Made by a program: the position numbers and the translations under genes. From Collinsella sp. (GTDB taxonomy: Bacteria > Actinomycetota > Coriobacteriia > Coriobacteriales > Coriobacteriaceae), in NCBI GenBank assembly GCA_018382295.1, contig JAGZQF010000018.1:1-30168 (forward strand): a DNA stretch of 30,168 nt. Reading direction: 5' to 3'. How positions within the stretch are numbered: position 1 is the first letter of the stretch; every line of letters begins with the position of its first letter. The notes beneath the pieces were generated by a model, which did no database searches, had not been told where the DNA came from, and saw nothing but the letters and a program-made list of their open reading frames with translations. Shown here one piece after another: positions 1-7,757 of the stretch.

Positions 1-21
1 GGGAGGCCAGGGCGCCGCTGA
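1..21 (+). other. possible 3' end of an upstream gene
   Basis: The first frame of the window reads Gly-Arg-Pro-Gly-Arg-Arg and then a TGA stop at 19-21, 38 bases before a strong terminator. This could be the tail of an upstream coding sequence. In many Actinobacteria rpsA (ribosomal protein S1) lies upstream of coaE, so rpsA is a candidate, but six residues cannot identify it. The bases could equally be 3' untranslated sequence. Confidence 0.2.
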
Positions 22-59
22 CCGGTGGACGGCACCGAGCCGTGCGCTTGAACTTGGAA

Positions 60-89
60 GGGGGAGGCCTCGCGGCCTCCCCCTTTTTT
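60..89 (+). terminator. strong intrinsic terminator of the upstream unit
   Basis: A perfect 10-bp stem pairs 60-69 (GGGGGAGGCC) with 74-83 around a TCGC loop, followed directly by six T at 84-89. This is a textbook Rho-independent terminator reading rightward. It separates whatever lies upstream of the window from the coaE unit. Confidence 0.92.
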
Positions 90-156
90 GCGTTGTATAC
101 ACGTTGTGCTTTGGGACCTAGCTCCCCCGTATGCGCTCTTACTCTTTGGCTGTATT

Positions 157-187
157 TTGAGTCCTTCTAGTGTATTTGAGCGATAAT
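157..187 (+). promoter_or_regulatory. possible coaE promoter
   Basis: A TTGAGT -35-like hexamer at 157-162 and a GATAAT -10-like hexamer at 182-187 lie in an AT-rich stretch between the terminator and the coaE ribosome binding site. The 19-bp spacing is longer than ideal, so this is only a candidate. Some promoter is expected here because the terminator at 60-89 insulates coaE from upstream transcription. Confidence 0.4.
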
Positions 188-215
188 TACTCGCATTGGC
201 GTTAGGGAGGGCTTG

Positions 216-857
216 ATGTTTACCGTATTTGTCTTGGGCAATATTGCTTCGGGTAAGTCGACAGCCTGCCGCTATTTCGAATCTCGTGGCGCTATGCTTA
301 TCGATCTGGATGAGCTTGCAAAATCTCTGTATGTGCCGGGCTCTGATATCGTCAATACTCTCGCGGATGAATTCGGTTGGGACATTTTGGATGAGGAAGG
401 CGGCATTCGCCGCAGCATCCTCGCTTCTCGAGCTTTCGCTTCTCCTGATTCGGTCGCACGGCTCAATGGCATCGTGCATCCCGTTCTGATTGAACAGCTT
501 TCGCTTAGGATTCTCGATCCGGTTTGTTGTACGGTTTCATCTCCCCGTTATCCCTTTGCGGTGGTCGAGGTTTCTGCTCCGACTGGTTTTGAGGATGCAT
601 TTGGCTTGGCTGATGAAATTCTGGTCATCAGCGCCCCTTTGTCAGTTCGTCGCGAGCGCGCTATTCAACGTGGCATGGAGCCATCTGATTTCGATGCCCG
701 TTCTGCTTGTCAGCCCGATGAGTCTGCGCTGTGCAATCTCGCTACTACGGTGATTGATAATGCCGCAGGCGATAATTCGCTCTTTGAGCAGCTTGACTCA
801 TGGCTTGCATGCCACGGGTTTATAGATACTCCGGATAAGGAGGAGGCCGATGCCTAA
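216..857 (+). CDS. coaE: dephospho-CoA kinase
   Basis: This 213-residue protein matches dephospho-CoA kinase, the cytoplasmic enzyme that phosphorylates the 3'-hydroxyl of dephospho-CoA with ATP in the last step of coenzyme A synthesis. Visible signs are an N-terminal P-loop (GNIASGKST, residues 8-16), the following IDLDELAKSLY segment that corresponds to the acid-rich substrate motif of the family, and an LNGIVHP segment near residue 90. The length is usual for the family (about 200). I chose ATG 216 over an in-frame TTG at 213 because the AGGGAGG ribosome site at 204-210 lies five bases upstream of it. The gene overlaps the next one by eight bases. Third codon positions are more T-rich than in the transporter genes further right, suggesting modest expression. 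Confidence 0.93.
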   Translation: MFTVFVLGNIASGKSTACRYFESRGAMLIDLDELAKSLYVPGSDIVNTLADEFGWDILDEEGGIRRSILASRAFASPDSVARLNGIVHPVLIEQLSLRILDPVCCTVSSPRYPFAVVEVSAPTGFEDAFGLADEILVISAPLSVRRERAIQRGMEPSDFDARSACQPDESALCNLATTVIDNAAGDNSLFEQLDSWLACHGFIDTPDKEEADA

Positions 858-1431
858 GGCACGTTTCTTTACGTGGTATCGCGTGGCGCCACTTGCCGTT
901 GTGTTCGTCTTCGGCCTTATTTCGCTCGTCTACTCGTGTGCCCCTGCTGCTTTCTTTAAGCCGCTGTATCCGATTGACTACGAGGCGTACGTAAAGCAAT
1001 CGAGCATTTCGCACAATCTTGATCCGTATCTGGTGTGTGCCGTCATAAAGTCGGAATCGAATTGGGATCCCGAGGCCGAGTCGAATCAAGGCGCACAGGG
1101 CTTGATGCAGCTGATGCCCGAGACTGCCCAGGATATGATTGCCAAGGGTCTTGTCGATGGTAGCGAGTATTCAGCCGACAGCCTTAACGATCCCGCTACG
1201 AACATCGAGTTTGGCTGTGCGTATCTTTCGTATCTTCTAACGTATTTTAACGGGTCGACTGACAGTGCCATTGCCGCCTATAACGCCGGCATGGGCAATG
1301 TCGACGGATGGGCGCAGCAGAGCACGTCGCTTCATAATGCAATCACCTTTCCCGAGACGCAGGCGTATCTGATTCGTGTCAATAATGCCTGGGTTCGCTA
1401 CAAGACCCTCTATCCCGATCGGTTCGTATAG
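850..1431 (+). CDS. membrane-anchored lytic transglycosylase (SLT domain)
   Basis: This 193-residue protein has one N-terminal hydrophobic segment (about residues 12-30) that should anchor it in the membrane, with the rest outside. A Slt70-type lysozyme-like domain follows. The catalytic glutamate is E69 in IKSESNWDP, followed by GAQGLMQLMP (residues 81-90) and the AAYNAG motif near residue 140. Enzymes of this family cleave the MurNAc-GlcNAc bond of peptidoglycan, forming a 1,6-anhydro end. An AAGGAGGAGG ribosome site lies just upstream, inside the end of coaE, and the eight-base overlap suggests translational coupling. The same pairing of coaE, a transglycosylase and uvrB is, as far as I recall, common in Coriobacteriia. 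The physiological role (wall turnover or growth) is inferred only from the family. Confidence 0.9.
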   Translation: MPKARFFTWYRVAPLAVVFVFGLISLVYSCAPAAFFKPLYPIDYEAYVKQSSISHNLDPYLVCAVIKSESNWDPEAESNQGAQGLMQLMPETAQDMIAKGLVDGSEYSADSLNDPATNIEFGCAYLSYLLTYFNGSTDSAIAAYNAGMGNVDGWAQQSTSLHNAITFPETQAYLIRVNNAWVRYKTLYPDRFV

Positions 1432-1451
1432 GACTATGCCTGCCGCCTGCG

Positions 1452-1457
1452 TATACT
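1452..1457 (+). promoter_or_regulatory. -10-like box before uvrB
   Basis: TATACT at 1452-1457 lies 25 bases before the uvrB start codon, in the 51-base gap after the transglycosylase gene. No convincing -35 hexamer is visible at the normal distance. Similar TATACT boxes stand before ybaK and rapZ in this window, which makes it more credible as a local promoter element. Confidence 0.35.
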
Positions 1458-1482
1458 GCAGATATATGAGTTAGGAGTATCC

Positions 1483-3723
1483 ATGGCGGAATTTGAAGTT
1501 GAGCGTGTTGGAGGAGAGCTTAAACGTTTTGGCGTTGAGGGCTCCGAGGTGCCGTTTAAGGTCGTGTCTCCATACGAGCCCGCTGGTTCCCAGCCTAAGG
1601 CCATTGAGTCGCTTGTGCAGGGCGTGAGGGATGGAGATCGCTATCAGGTTTTGCAGGGCGTGACTGGTTCGGGCAAGACCTTCACGATGGCTAAGACTAT
1701 TGAGGCCCTGGGGAAGCCGACGCTGGTTATGGCTCCCAATAAAACGCTTGCCGCTCAGCTCGCGAGCGAGCTCAAGGAATTCTTCCCTGACAACGCCGTG
1801 GTCTATTTTGTGTCGTACTACGATTACTATCAACCCGAAGCGTATGTGCCGCAAAGCGATACATATATCGAGAAAGACTCCTCGATTAACGAAGAGGTCG
1901 AGATGCTGCGCCATCAGGCGACCGCGTCACTGCTCTCTCGACGTGATGTGATCGTTGTCGCATCGGTCTCGTGTATCTATGGCATTGGCTCTCCTGAGGA
2001 CTATGCGGGTCTGGCTCCAAACGTCGACAAGAAGGTGCCGCTCGAGCGCGATGACTTTATCCATGCGCTTATCGACATTCAATATGATCGCAATGACTAT
2101 GACCTGGCGCGTGGCACGTTCCGCGTGCGCGGCGATGTTGTCGACGTGTATCCGCCTTATGCCGAGCATCCGTTGCGGTTTGAGTTCTTTGGCGACGAGG
2201 TCGAGCTGATTGCCGAGATCGATGAGGTCACCGGTGAGATGCTTCGTGAGTACGAGGCCATCCCCGTATGGCCGGCATCACACTACGTGACCGAGAAGCC
2301 GAAGGTCAAGGCGGCTCTGAAATCGATCAGCGAAGAGTGCGAGAAGCGCGTGGCGGAGCTCAAGGCGACCGACAAGTTGCTCGAGGCGCAGCGTCTGCAG
2401 CAGCGTACCGATTATGATCTTGAGATGCTCGAGACGATGGGCTTTTGCAACGGCATCGAGAACTACTCGCGTCATCTGGACGGTCGCAAGCCGGGTGAGC
2501 CGCCGTTTACCCTAATCGATTACTTTCCCAAGGATATGCTCTGCATCATCGATGAGAGCCATGTGACGGTGCCGCAGATTCGCGGCATGCACGAAGGTGA
2601 CCGCTCGCGTAAGGTGACGCTGGTGGAACACGGTTTTCGCCTGCCCTCGGCGCTCGATAACCGCCCGCTTCGTTTCGATGAGTTTGAGGCAAGGATCCCC
2701 CAGTTTATCTATGTTTCGGCCACGCCGGGCGACTACGAGCTGCGGGTGAGCCAAAACGACGTGGAGCAGATTATTCGTCCGACCGGCCTGCTCGACCCCA
2801 AGATTGACGTGCGTCCAGTTCGCGGTCAGATTGACGATCTTGAGGACGAGATTCGCGAGCGCGTTGCCCGCAAGGAGCGCGTGCTGGTGACCACGTTGAC
2901 CAAGCGCATGGCCGAGGACCTGACCGACCATCTGCTTGATGCGGGCATTAAGGTCAATTACATGCATTCTGATACGGCGACAATGGACCGTGTCGAGATC
3001 CTGCGAACACTGCGCGAGGGCAAGATCGATGTTCTCGTTGGCATCAACCTGCTTCGCGAGGGCTTGGATCTTCCCGAGGTCTCACTGGTGGCAATTCTCG
3101 ATGCCGATAAGGAAGGCTTCTTGCGCAACCGCCGTTCGCTGATTCAGACGATTGGCCGTGCGGCCCGTAACGCCGATGGCGAAGTCATCATGTATGCAGA
3201 CGTTGTGACCGATTCGATGAAAGAGGCCATCGAGGAGACGCAGCGCCGTCGTGAGATTCAGATGGCATATAACGAAGAGCATGGCATTGTGCCCAAGACA
3301 GTGCGCAAGGCCATCAACGACATCTCAAGTTTTATTGCCGAGGCCGAAAAAACTGTGGGCTCCAAGGGACGCTCGAAGGGCGACTCTCTTGGCCATGGCG
3401 CATTCTATACGCCCGATGAGTCGGGCGAGGGCGGTGTGCCGGAAACGGTGGCGCCCGAGCAGACACTTGCGGAGCAGTTGGAAGAACTGCCGCATGACGA
3501 GCTTGTGCGGATCGTCGAAACCATGGAAGAGGATATGCGTAACGCTTCTGCCGCTATGGACTTTGAGGAGGCGGCGCGCCTGCGCGATGCTGTCGTTCAG
3601 ATTCGGGTGATGCTCGAGGGTGCGTCTGAGGACGAGACGATCGAGCGCTTACGCTCGCAGGCCCGCAAGGGTTCCACGTTCGCATCGGGCAGAAAACGCC
3701 AGGGTGCACGGTTTAAGAAATAG
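1483..3723 (+). CDS. uvrB: excinuclease ABC subunit B
   Basis: UvrB is the DNA-damage verification helicase of nucleotide excision repair. It is loaded by UvrA and then recruits UvrC. The 746-residue product shows Walker A GVTGSGKT at 59-66, the damage-probing beta-hairpin region rich in tyrosine (about 111-135, with YYDYYQPEAY), the Walker B/DEAD-like IIDESH near 355-360, helicase motif VI (QTIGRAARN) and a C-terminal UVR domain near 677-712 that contacts UvrC. It is longer than the usual 660-700 residues because of about 20 extra N-terminal residues, a low-complexity linker before the UVR domain and a basic tail. The ATG start has an AGGAG site five bases upstream. A strong terminator follows, so it is probably the last gene of its unit. 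Confidence 0.98.
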   Translation: MAEFEVERVGGELKRFGVEGSEVPFKVVSPYEPAGSQPKAIESLVQGVRDGDRYQVLQGVTGSGKTFTMAKTIEALGKPTLVMAPNKTLAAQLASELKEFFPDNAVVYFVSYYDYYQPEAYVPQSDTYIEKDSSINEEVEMLRHQATASLLSRRDVIVVASVSCIYGIGSPEDYAGLAPNVDKKVPLERDDFIHALIDIQYDRNDYDLARGTFRVRGDVVDVYPPYAEHPLRFEFFGDEVELIAEIDEVTGEMLREYEAIPVWPASHYVTEKPKVKAALKSISEECEKRVAELKATDKLLEAQRLQQRTDYDLEMLETMGFCNGIENYSRHLDGRKPGEPPFTLIDYFPKDMLCIIDESHVTVPQIRGMHEGDRSRKVTLVEHGFRLPSALDNRPLRFDEFEARIPQFIYVSATPGDYELRVSQNDVEQIIRPTGLLDPKIDVRPVRGQIDDLEDEIRERVARKERVLVTTLTKRMAEDLTDHLLDAGIKVNYMHSDTATMDRVEILRTLREGKIDVLVGINLLREGLDLPEVSLVAILDADKEGFLRNRRSLIQTIGRAARNADGEVIMYADVVTDSMKEAIEETQRRREIQMAYNEEHGIVPKTVRKAINDISSFIAEAEKTVGSKGRSKGDSLGHGAFYTPDESGEGGVPETVAPEQTLAEQLEELPHDELVRIVETMEEDMRNASAAMDFEEAARLRDAVVQIRVMLEGASEDETIERLRSQARKGSTFASGRKRQGARFKK

Positions 3724-3729
3724 CGAACG

Positions 3730-3769
3730 GGCCCCGAGTTCCCTGTGGAGCTCGGGGCCTATGTCTTTT
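3730..3769 (+). terminator. intrinsic terminator after uvrB
   Basis: A 13-bp stem pairs 3730-3742 with 3747-3759 (GGCCCCGAG against CTCGGGGCC, continued inward by four more pairs including one G-T wobble) around a four-base CTGT loop. A T-rich tail (TATGTCTTTT) follows. It lies between convergent genes. The T tract is only on the plus-strand side, so it should mainly end uvrB transcripts. Confidence 0.88.
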
Positions 3770-3788
3770 GCGCGCTGGAATTTGTGCG

Positions 3789-5429
3789 TTAGAGGTCTGC
3801 GATCAGGGCTTCAGCACAACGGATGCCGTCGGTGGCCGCGCTCATGATGCCGCCGGCATATCCAGCTCCCTCACCACAAGGGTAGAGGCCCGGGGTCGAC
3901 ACGGCATGGCACGTTCGGTCTCGGGTAACAGTGACCGGTGAGCTCGAACGAGTCTCCACGCCGGTAAGAACGGCATCGGGACGGTCGTAGCCTCGTAGCT
4001 TTTTTCCGAGTAGGGGAAGTCCCAGGCGGAGCGACTCGACGATATGCTGCGGTAGGGCTTCGTCAATTGCCGTCCAGGTCACACCGAGCGGATAGGTGGG
4101 CTTTACCTTTCCGGGCGCCTTGCTGGCGCGTCCTGCGAGGAAATCTCCGACGAGTTGTGCCGGTGCGTTCCAGTTGGAACCGCCCAGGCGATAGGCGGCC
4201 GCCTCGCAGACACGCTGGAGCTCGATACCGGCGAGCGGGTCATCGTTGGGAAGGTCCTCAGGCGTGACGTTAACGAGCAGGGCGGCATTTGCGTTGCGTC
4301 CGTCGCGGGCATTGAGACTGGCCCCGTTGACGCACAGATGGCACGGTTCTGAAGAGGCGGCAACAACCTGTCCGCCGGGGCACATGCAAAACGAGAACAC
4401 GCTGCGGCCGTTGGGAAGATGGGCAACAAGTTTGTAGGGGGCCGCCCCGAGCGCTGGATGTCCCGCCGAGGCTCCATATTGGGCTCTGTCGATGTCGCGT
4501 TGCGGATGCTCGATGCGAACGCCCATGGCAAAGGTCTTTTGTGCGAGGGCCACGTTGTGGTCCTTAAGGAGCTCAAAAATATCGCGAGCAGAATGCCCGC
4601 AGGCGAGGATGAGGTGCTTTGTCTCGATTGGCTCGTAAGCGGCGTCTTGGGACGATTGGACATCAATACCGGTGATGGCGCCAGACGCGTCGATGCGAAT
4701 GTCGACGAGCTTCGTTCGATAACGGACGACACCTCCGAGCTGCTCGATGCGCTGGGATATAGCGGTGACAACCTTGGGAAGGATGTCGGAGCCAATGTGC
4801 GGCTTGGCATCCCACAGAATATCGCGGGGCGCACCCGCCTCGACGAAGGTTTCGAGGATAAGGCGATGGGCGGGATTTTTTGTTCCCGTATTGAGCTTGC
4901 CGTCCGAGAAGGTCCCCGCGCCGCCCAGGCCAAACTGGATATTGCTCTCGGGGTCGAGGATGCGCTCCTTTAGAAAGAGATCGATCGCATGCGAGCGGCG
5001 AAATGCTGGGTCGCCGCGCTCGATGAGCAAGGGCTTAAGACCCGCTTCGGCAAGGGTGAGCGCAGCGAAAAGGCCAGCGCATCCGGCGCCGACAACGACG
5101 GGGCGCTCTTTGGATGCGTCGGAGACGGGGGAGGGGAATGAAGACCCATCGTCTTCTATCGCGCGTACGCGCGAGCGGTCACGCTCGGCAATGCTGTCGA
5201 TCGCTTCTCGCTCGAGGTGGGGACTAGTCAGCTCAACACGAAAGCTCAGGATAAAATGGACGTCTCGTTTTTTGCGGGCGTCGATTGACTTGCGGTGGAG
5301 CTCGATGGACTTGATCTCGGAGTCCTTGCAACGTAGGACGCGCTTGGCGACTCGCTTGCCAACAATGAGGCAGGCATTTTCATCGCCGGCTTCATCGAGC
5401 GACGCGTTGACTTGGGTGATTTCGATCAT
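3789..5429 (-). CDS. FAD-dependent oxidoreductase, COG2509 type
   Basis: This 546-residue flavoprotein resembles the uncharacterised FAD-dependent dehydrogenases of COG2509. A separate N-terminal domain of about 105 residues precedes a Rossmann dinucleotide-binding motif, VVVGAGCAGL (about 111-120), with the ERGDP acidic end of beta-2 after it. A glycine-rich FGLGGAGTFSDGKLNTG segment follows, and the C-terminal CGEGAGYAGGIMSAATDG closes the FAD site. The substrate is unknown. Start: ATG 5429 has an AAGGAG site six bases upstream. A longer in-frame reading to 5552 would run through the terminator stem and into the preceding gene and lacks such a site. It is the third gene of a minus-strand run after mrp and a BaiN-like flavoprotein, so a shared redox role is possible but unproven. 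Confidence 0.88.
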   Translation of the reverse strand: MIEITQVNASLDEAGDENACLIVGKRVAKRVLRCKDSEIKSIELHRKSIDARKKRDVHFILSFRVELTSPHLEREAIDSIAERDRSRVRAIEDDGSSFPSPVSDASKERPVVVGAGCAGLFAALTLAEAGLKPLLIERGDPAFRRSHAIDLFLKERILDPESNIQFGLGGAGTFSDGKLNTGTKNPAHRLILETFVEAGAPRDILWDAKPHIGSDILPKVVTAISQRIEQLGGVVRYRTKLVDIRIDASGAITGIDVQSSQDAAYEPIETKHLILACGHSARDIFELLKDHNVALAQKTFAMGVRIEHPQRDIDRAQYGASAGHPALGAAPYKLVAHLPNGRSVFSFCMCPGGQVVAASSEPCHLCVNGASLNARDGRNANAALLVNVTPEDLPNDDPLAGIELQRVCEAAAYRLGGSNWNAPAQLVGDFLAGRASKAPGKVKPTYPLGVTWTAIDEALPQHIVESLRLGLPLLGKKLRGYDRPDAVLTGVETRSSSPVTVTRDRTCHAVSTPGLYPCGEGAGYAGGIMSAATDGIRCAEALIADL

Positions 5430-5445
5430 CGAGGTCTCCTTAGAG

Positions 5446-5479
5446 GCAAGAAAGAGGCCGTCCGGTATCCCAGACGGCC
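5446..5479 (-). terminator. intergenic hairpin terminator or attenuator
   Basis: Bases 5456-5465 and 5470-5479 form a 10-bp stem with one wobble and a four-base loop. Read on the minus strand it is followed by the pyrimidine tail TCTTTCTT. It lies after the stop of the BaiN-like gene and ends just before the ribosome site of the COG2509 gene, so it may lower transcription into the last gene. A TATAAT hexamer on the minus strand at 5499-5494 could restart transcription inside the gap, but no good -35 is seen. On the plus strand a five-T run at 5488-5492 follows nine bases later. Confidence 0.65.
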
Positions 5480-5509
5480 CGAATGCATTTTTGATTATAG
5501 ACTGCGCGG

Positions 5510-6781
5510 CTACAGGCTGCTTGCAGCGCGAATGCCCGAGAGCCAGGCCCACGCAAGGTTAAAGCCTCCGCAATCGGCGTCGATGTCGAGCGCTTCGCCG
5601 CAGACGTAAAGCGGGGCGTCGACAGCGCTGCTCGCGCGTAGACTGGGTGTTGAGATGCTCTCGACAGATACGCCACCACGCGTGACCTGCGCCGAGCGCT
5701 CCTCGGCTGTTCCCTCGACGAGCAACTTAAAGTGCTTGAGGATCGAGACCAGGTGGATGACATCGTTGGAGCTTGGATGGCACTGCTCGAACGCTGTGCA
5801 GACGACGCGGGAGAGTTGCGGGGCGAGCATGCCGTCGAGCCAACGGGGATCGCGGGGCGAAAAGCCGCCGAGCAGCTCAACGCGCCGGTTGAGCATATCG
5901 AGCAGCTCGTCTTTGGAGAGGTCGGGGAAAACGTCGAGCAGGATCGTATCGCCGTGCTGGATACGACGGGAGAGGTTGAAGACAGCGACGCCCGAGATAC
6001 CGAAGGTTCGAAACAGGACTTCACCGTCTTCGTGCCAGAGCTCATTTTGATTGCGGGCGAGCGTCAAGCGGGCGCGGACGCGCAGGCCATCCAACGTCTT
6101 GAGTGCCGCCCGATCGCCGACGACCGTTGCCGATACGGGGCAGAGGATGGGGCGCAGCGAAGTGAGGGGGAGGCGAAACGTATCGGCGATACCGGTGGGG
6201 TTGCCGCCCGTGGCGATAATTACGGCATGTGCCTGCAGGGCCTCGTTCTTGCGAGGGACATCGGCGAGCGCTTTCCGAAGCGAGCGGAGCTCCGATTTTC
6301 GGTCGTCGTGCTTTTTTGCCTTGAGCGCCCGCGCTGGACGGTCTATTTGGAGTGCCCAACCTTCGGAAGCTTTGTGCGCCGAGGTAACGTTGGCTCCGCA
6401 GATTAAGGTGATACCTAGGCGGTCGCAAACGTTGAGAAGCGCGTCGCGCACCGATTCTGCGCGAAGGGAGCGCGGGTACAGCCGGCCTTCCTCGGAGGTT
6501 GTCATGATGCCCAGCGAGGAGAAGAAACCCATAAGCTCTTGTTCGGGTTGGGGGCCCATGACAGATTCGACGAATGCGGGGTGGTTATACCGCTGTGGAT
6601 CAATCAATTCGTTGGAGAGGTTGCAGCGGCCGTTGCCGGTCGCAAGGAGCTTAAGGCCGCAGGCGACATCGCGCTCAACGATGCAGACGTTTTTGCCAGC
6701 GCGTGCGGCCGTAATGGCGGCGGCGAGGCCTGAAGCCCCGCCGCCGATTACCAGGACGTCATAGAAGGCGCTCGTGTTCAC
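5510..6781 (-). CDS. NAD(P)/FAD-dependent oxidoreductase, BaiN/HI0933 family
   Basis: This 423-residue flavoprotein belongs to the HI0933/YhiN/BaiN family. It starts with a Rossmann FAD-binding motif, VLVIGGGASGLAAAITAARAG, followed by the family signature GNGRCNLSN. The C-terminal VCGEALDIDADCGGFN-LAWAW segment completes the FAD site. BaiN of gut clostridia takes part in bile acid 7-dehydroxylation, but most members have no known substrate, so I assign only the family. The start is GTG at 6781-6779, directly adjacent to the TAA stop of mrp (6784-6782). This implies translational coupling, with a GAGG ribosome site inside the end of mrp. A terminator-like hairpin follows. Confidence 0.9.
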   Translation of the reverse strand: MNTSAFYDVLVIGGGASGLAAAITAARAGKNVCIVERDVACGLKLLATGNGRCNLSNELIDPQRYNHPAFVESVMGPQPEQELMGFFSSLGIMTTSEEGRLYPRSLRAESVRDALLNVCDRLGITLICGANVTSAHKASEGWALQIDRPARALKAKKHDDRKSELRSLRKALADVPRKNEALQAHAVIIATGGNPTGIADTFRLPLTSLRPILCPVSATVVGDRAALKTLDGLRVRARLTLARNQNELWHEDGEVLFRTFGISGVAVFNLSRRIQHGDTILLDVFPDLSKDELLDMLNRRVELLGGFSPRDPRWLDGMLAPQLSRVVCTAFEQCHPSSNDVIHLVSILKHFKLLVEGTAEERSAQVTRGGVSVESISTPSLRASSAVDAPLYVCGEALDIDADCGGFNLAWAWLSGIRAASSL

Positions 6782-7612
6782 TTAGGCCTCGTCGGTCTCG
6801 TGCGGGGTAATGGCCTCGACGGCAGAGATTGCCTTGGGCAACATGCCATCGGGCAGTGCGGTCTCGACCTCGCCCTTATCGCAGGCCTCGGCGAGTGCCG
6901 GATTAATGGGAAGCTGGCCCAAGATGTCGAGGTTATAGCGCTCTGCGACCTCGGGGAGCTTGCTCTTGCCAAAGACCTCGATCTTCTTGCCGCAGTCGGG
7001 ACACTCAATATAGCTCATGTTTTCGACGATGCCCAGAATGGGGACGTTCATCTTCTCGGCCATGTTGACCGCCTTGGCGACGATCATCGAGACCAGATCC
7101 TGCGGGCTCGTGACGATGACGATGCCGTCGACGGGCAGCGACTGGAAGACGGTGAGCGCGACGTCGCCTGTTCCCGGAGGCATGTCGACCAGCAGGTAGT
7201 CGATGGGGCCCCACGAGGTCTCGCTCCAGAACTGCCTAATGGCGCCTGCGATGACCGGACCGCGCCAAAGGACGGGGTCGGTCTCGTTTTGGAGCAGCAG
7301 GTTGGAACTCATGACCTTGACGCCATGCTCGGAGATTTCGGGCAGCATAAGGTTGCCAAGGGCATGGACGTGGCGTCCGCTCATACCGAACATCTTGGGG
7401 ATAGAGGGACCGGTGATGTCGGCATCGAGGACGCCGACCTTGTGGCCGTGACGGGCAAGCTCGGTGGCGATGGCACCGGTGACAAACGACTTGCCGACAC
7501 CGCCCTTGCCGGAAAGCACGGCGATGACGCGTTTGACCTCGGACAGCGTATTCTCCTCAAATTGCGACGGCGACGTTTGTCCGCCGGCGGCCTGTGCGTG
7601 CTCGCAACCCAT
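6782..7612 (-). CDS. mrp: Mrp/NBP35 family Fe-S cluster carrier ATPase
   Basis: The 276-residue product is a P-loop ATPase of the Mrp/NBP35/ApbC family, which binds and passes iron-sulfur clusters to apoproteins in the cytoplasm. It shows the deviant Walker A GKGGVGKS, the switch motif VDMPPGTGD and, in the C-terminal third, ENMSYIECPDCGKK, whose CxxC pair bridges a cluster between two subunits. A short N-terminal leader with one cysteine precedes the ATPase domain. ATG 7612 was chosen over the more upstream in-frame start at 7669 because AAAGGAG lies six bases before it and the upstream region carries the likely promoter. It heads a three-gene minus-strand set with two flavoproteins. Confidence 0.94.
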   Translation of the reverse strand: MGCEHAQAAGGQTSPSQFEENTLSEVKRVIAVLSGKGGVGKSFVTGAIATELARHGHKVGVLDADITGPSIPKMFGMSGRHVHALGNLMLPEISEHGVKVMSSNLLLQNETDPVLWRGPVIAGAIRQFWSETSWGPIDYLLVDMPPGTGDVALTVFQSLPVDGIVIVTSPQDLVSMIVAKAVNMAEKMNVPILGIVENMSYIECPDCGKKIEVFGKSKLPEVAERYNLDILGQLPINPALAEACDKGEVETALPDGMLPKAISAVEAITPHETDEA

Positions 7613-7668
7613 GTATGACTCCTTTGTATATGTTGGGGCCGGGGCCCCGTGATGTGACACGAGCGTCA

Positions 7669-7698
7669 TTGTACCCTCGTTTGCGAGCGGGAGTCATT
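7669..7698 (-). promoter_or_regulatory. promoter of the mrp unit
   Basis: On the minus strand ATGACT (7698-7693) and TACAAT (7674-7669) are separated by 18 bases, giving four of six and five of six matches to the housekeeping consensus. They lie about 57 bases before the mrp start codon. A GC-rich self-complementary stretch (GGGGCC/GGCCCC) lies between the promoter and the ribosome site. Confidence 0.55.
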
Positions 7699-7757
7699 TA
7701 CGATGCATTTGGGCCGAGCGTGCTTGCAATACGATGGGTCCAAGCGAATGGGCGGGC

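Noticed and set aside
4747..5562. Plus-strand open frame of 271 codons opposite the COG2509 flavoprotein
   Set aside because: The minus-strand product has clear FAD motifs and a good ribosome site. The plus-strand product is Arg/Ser-rich without similarity to anything I recognise.
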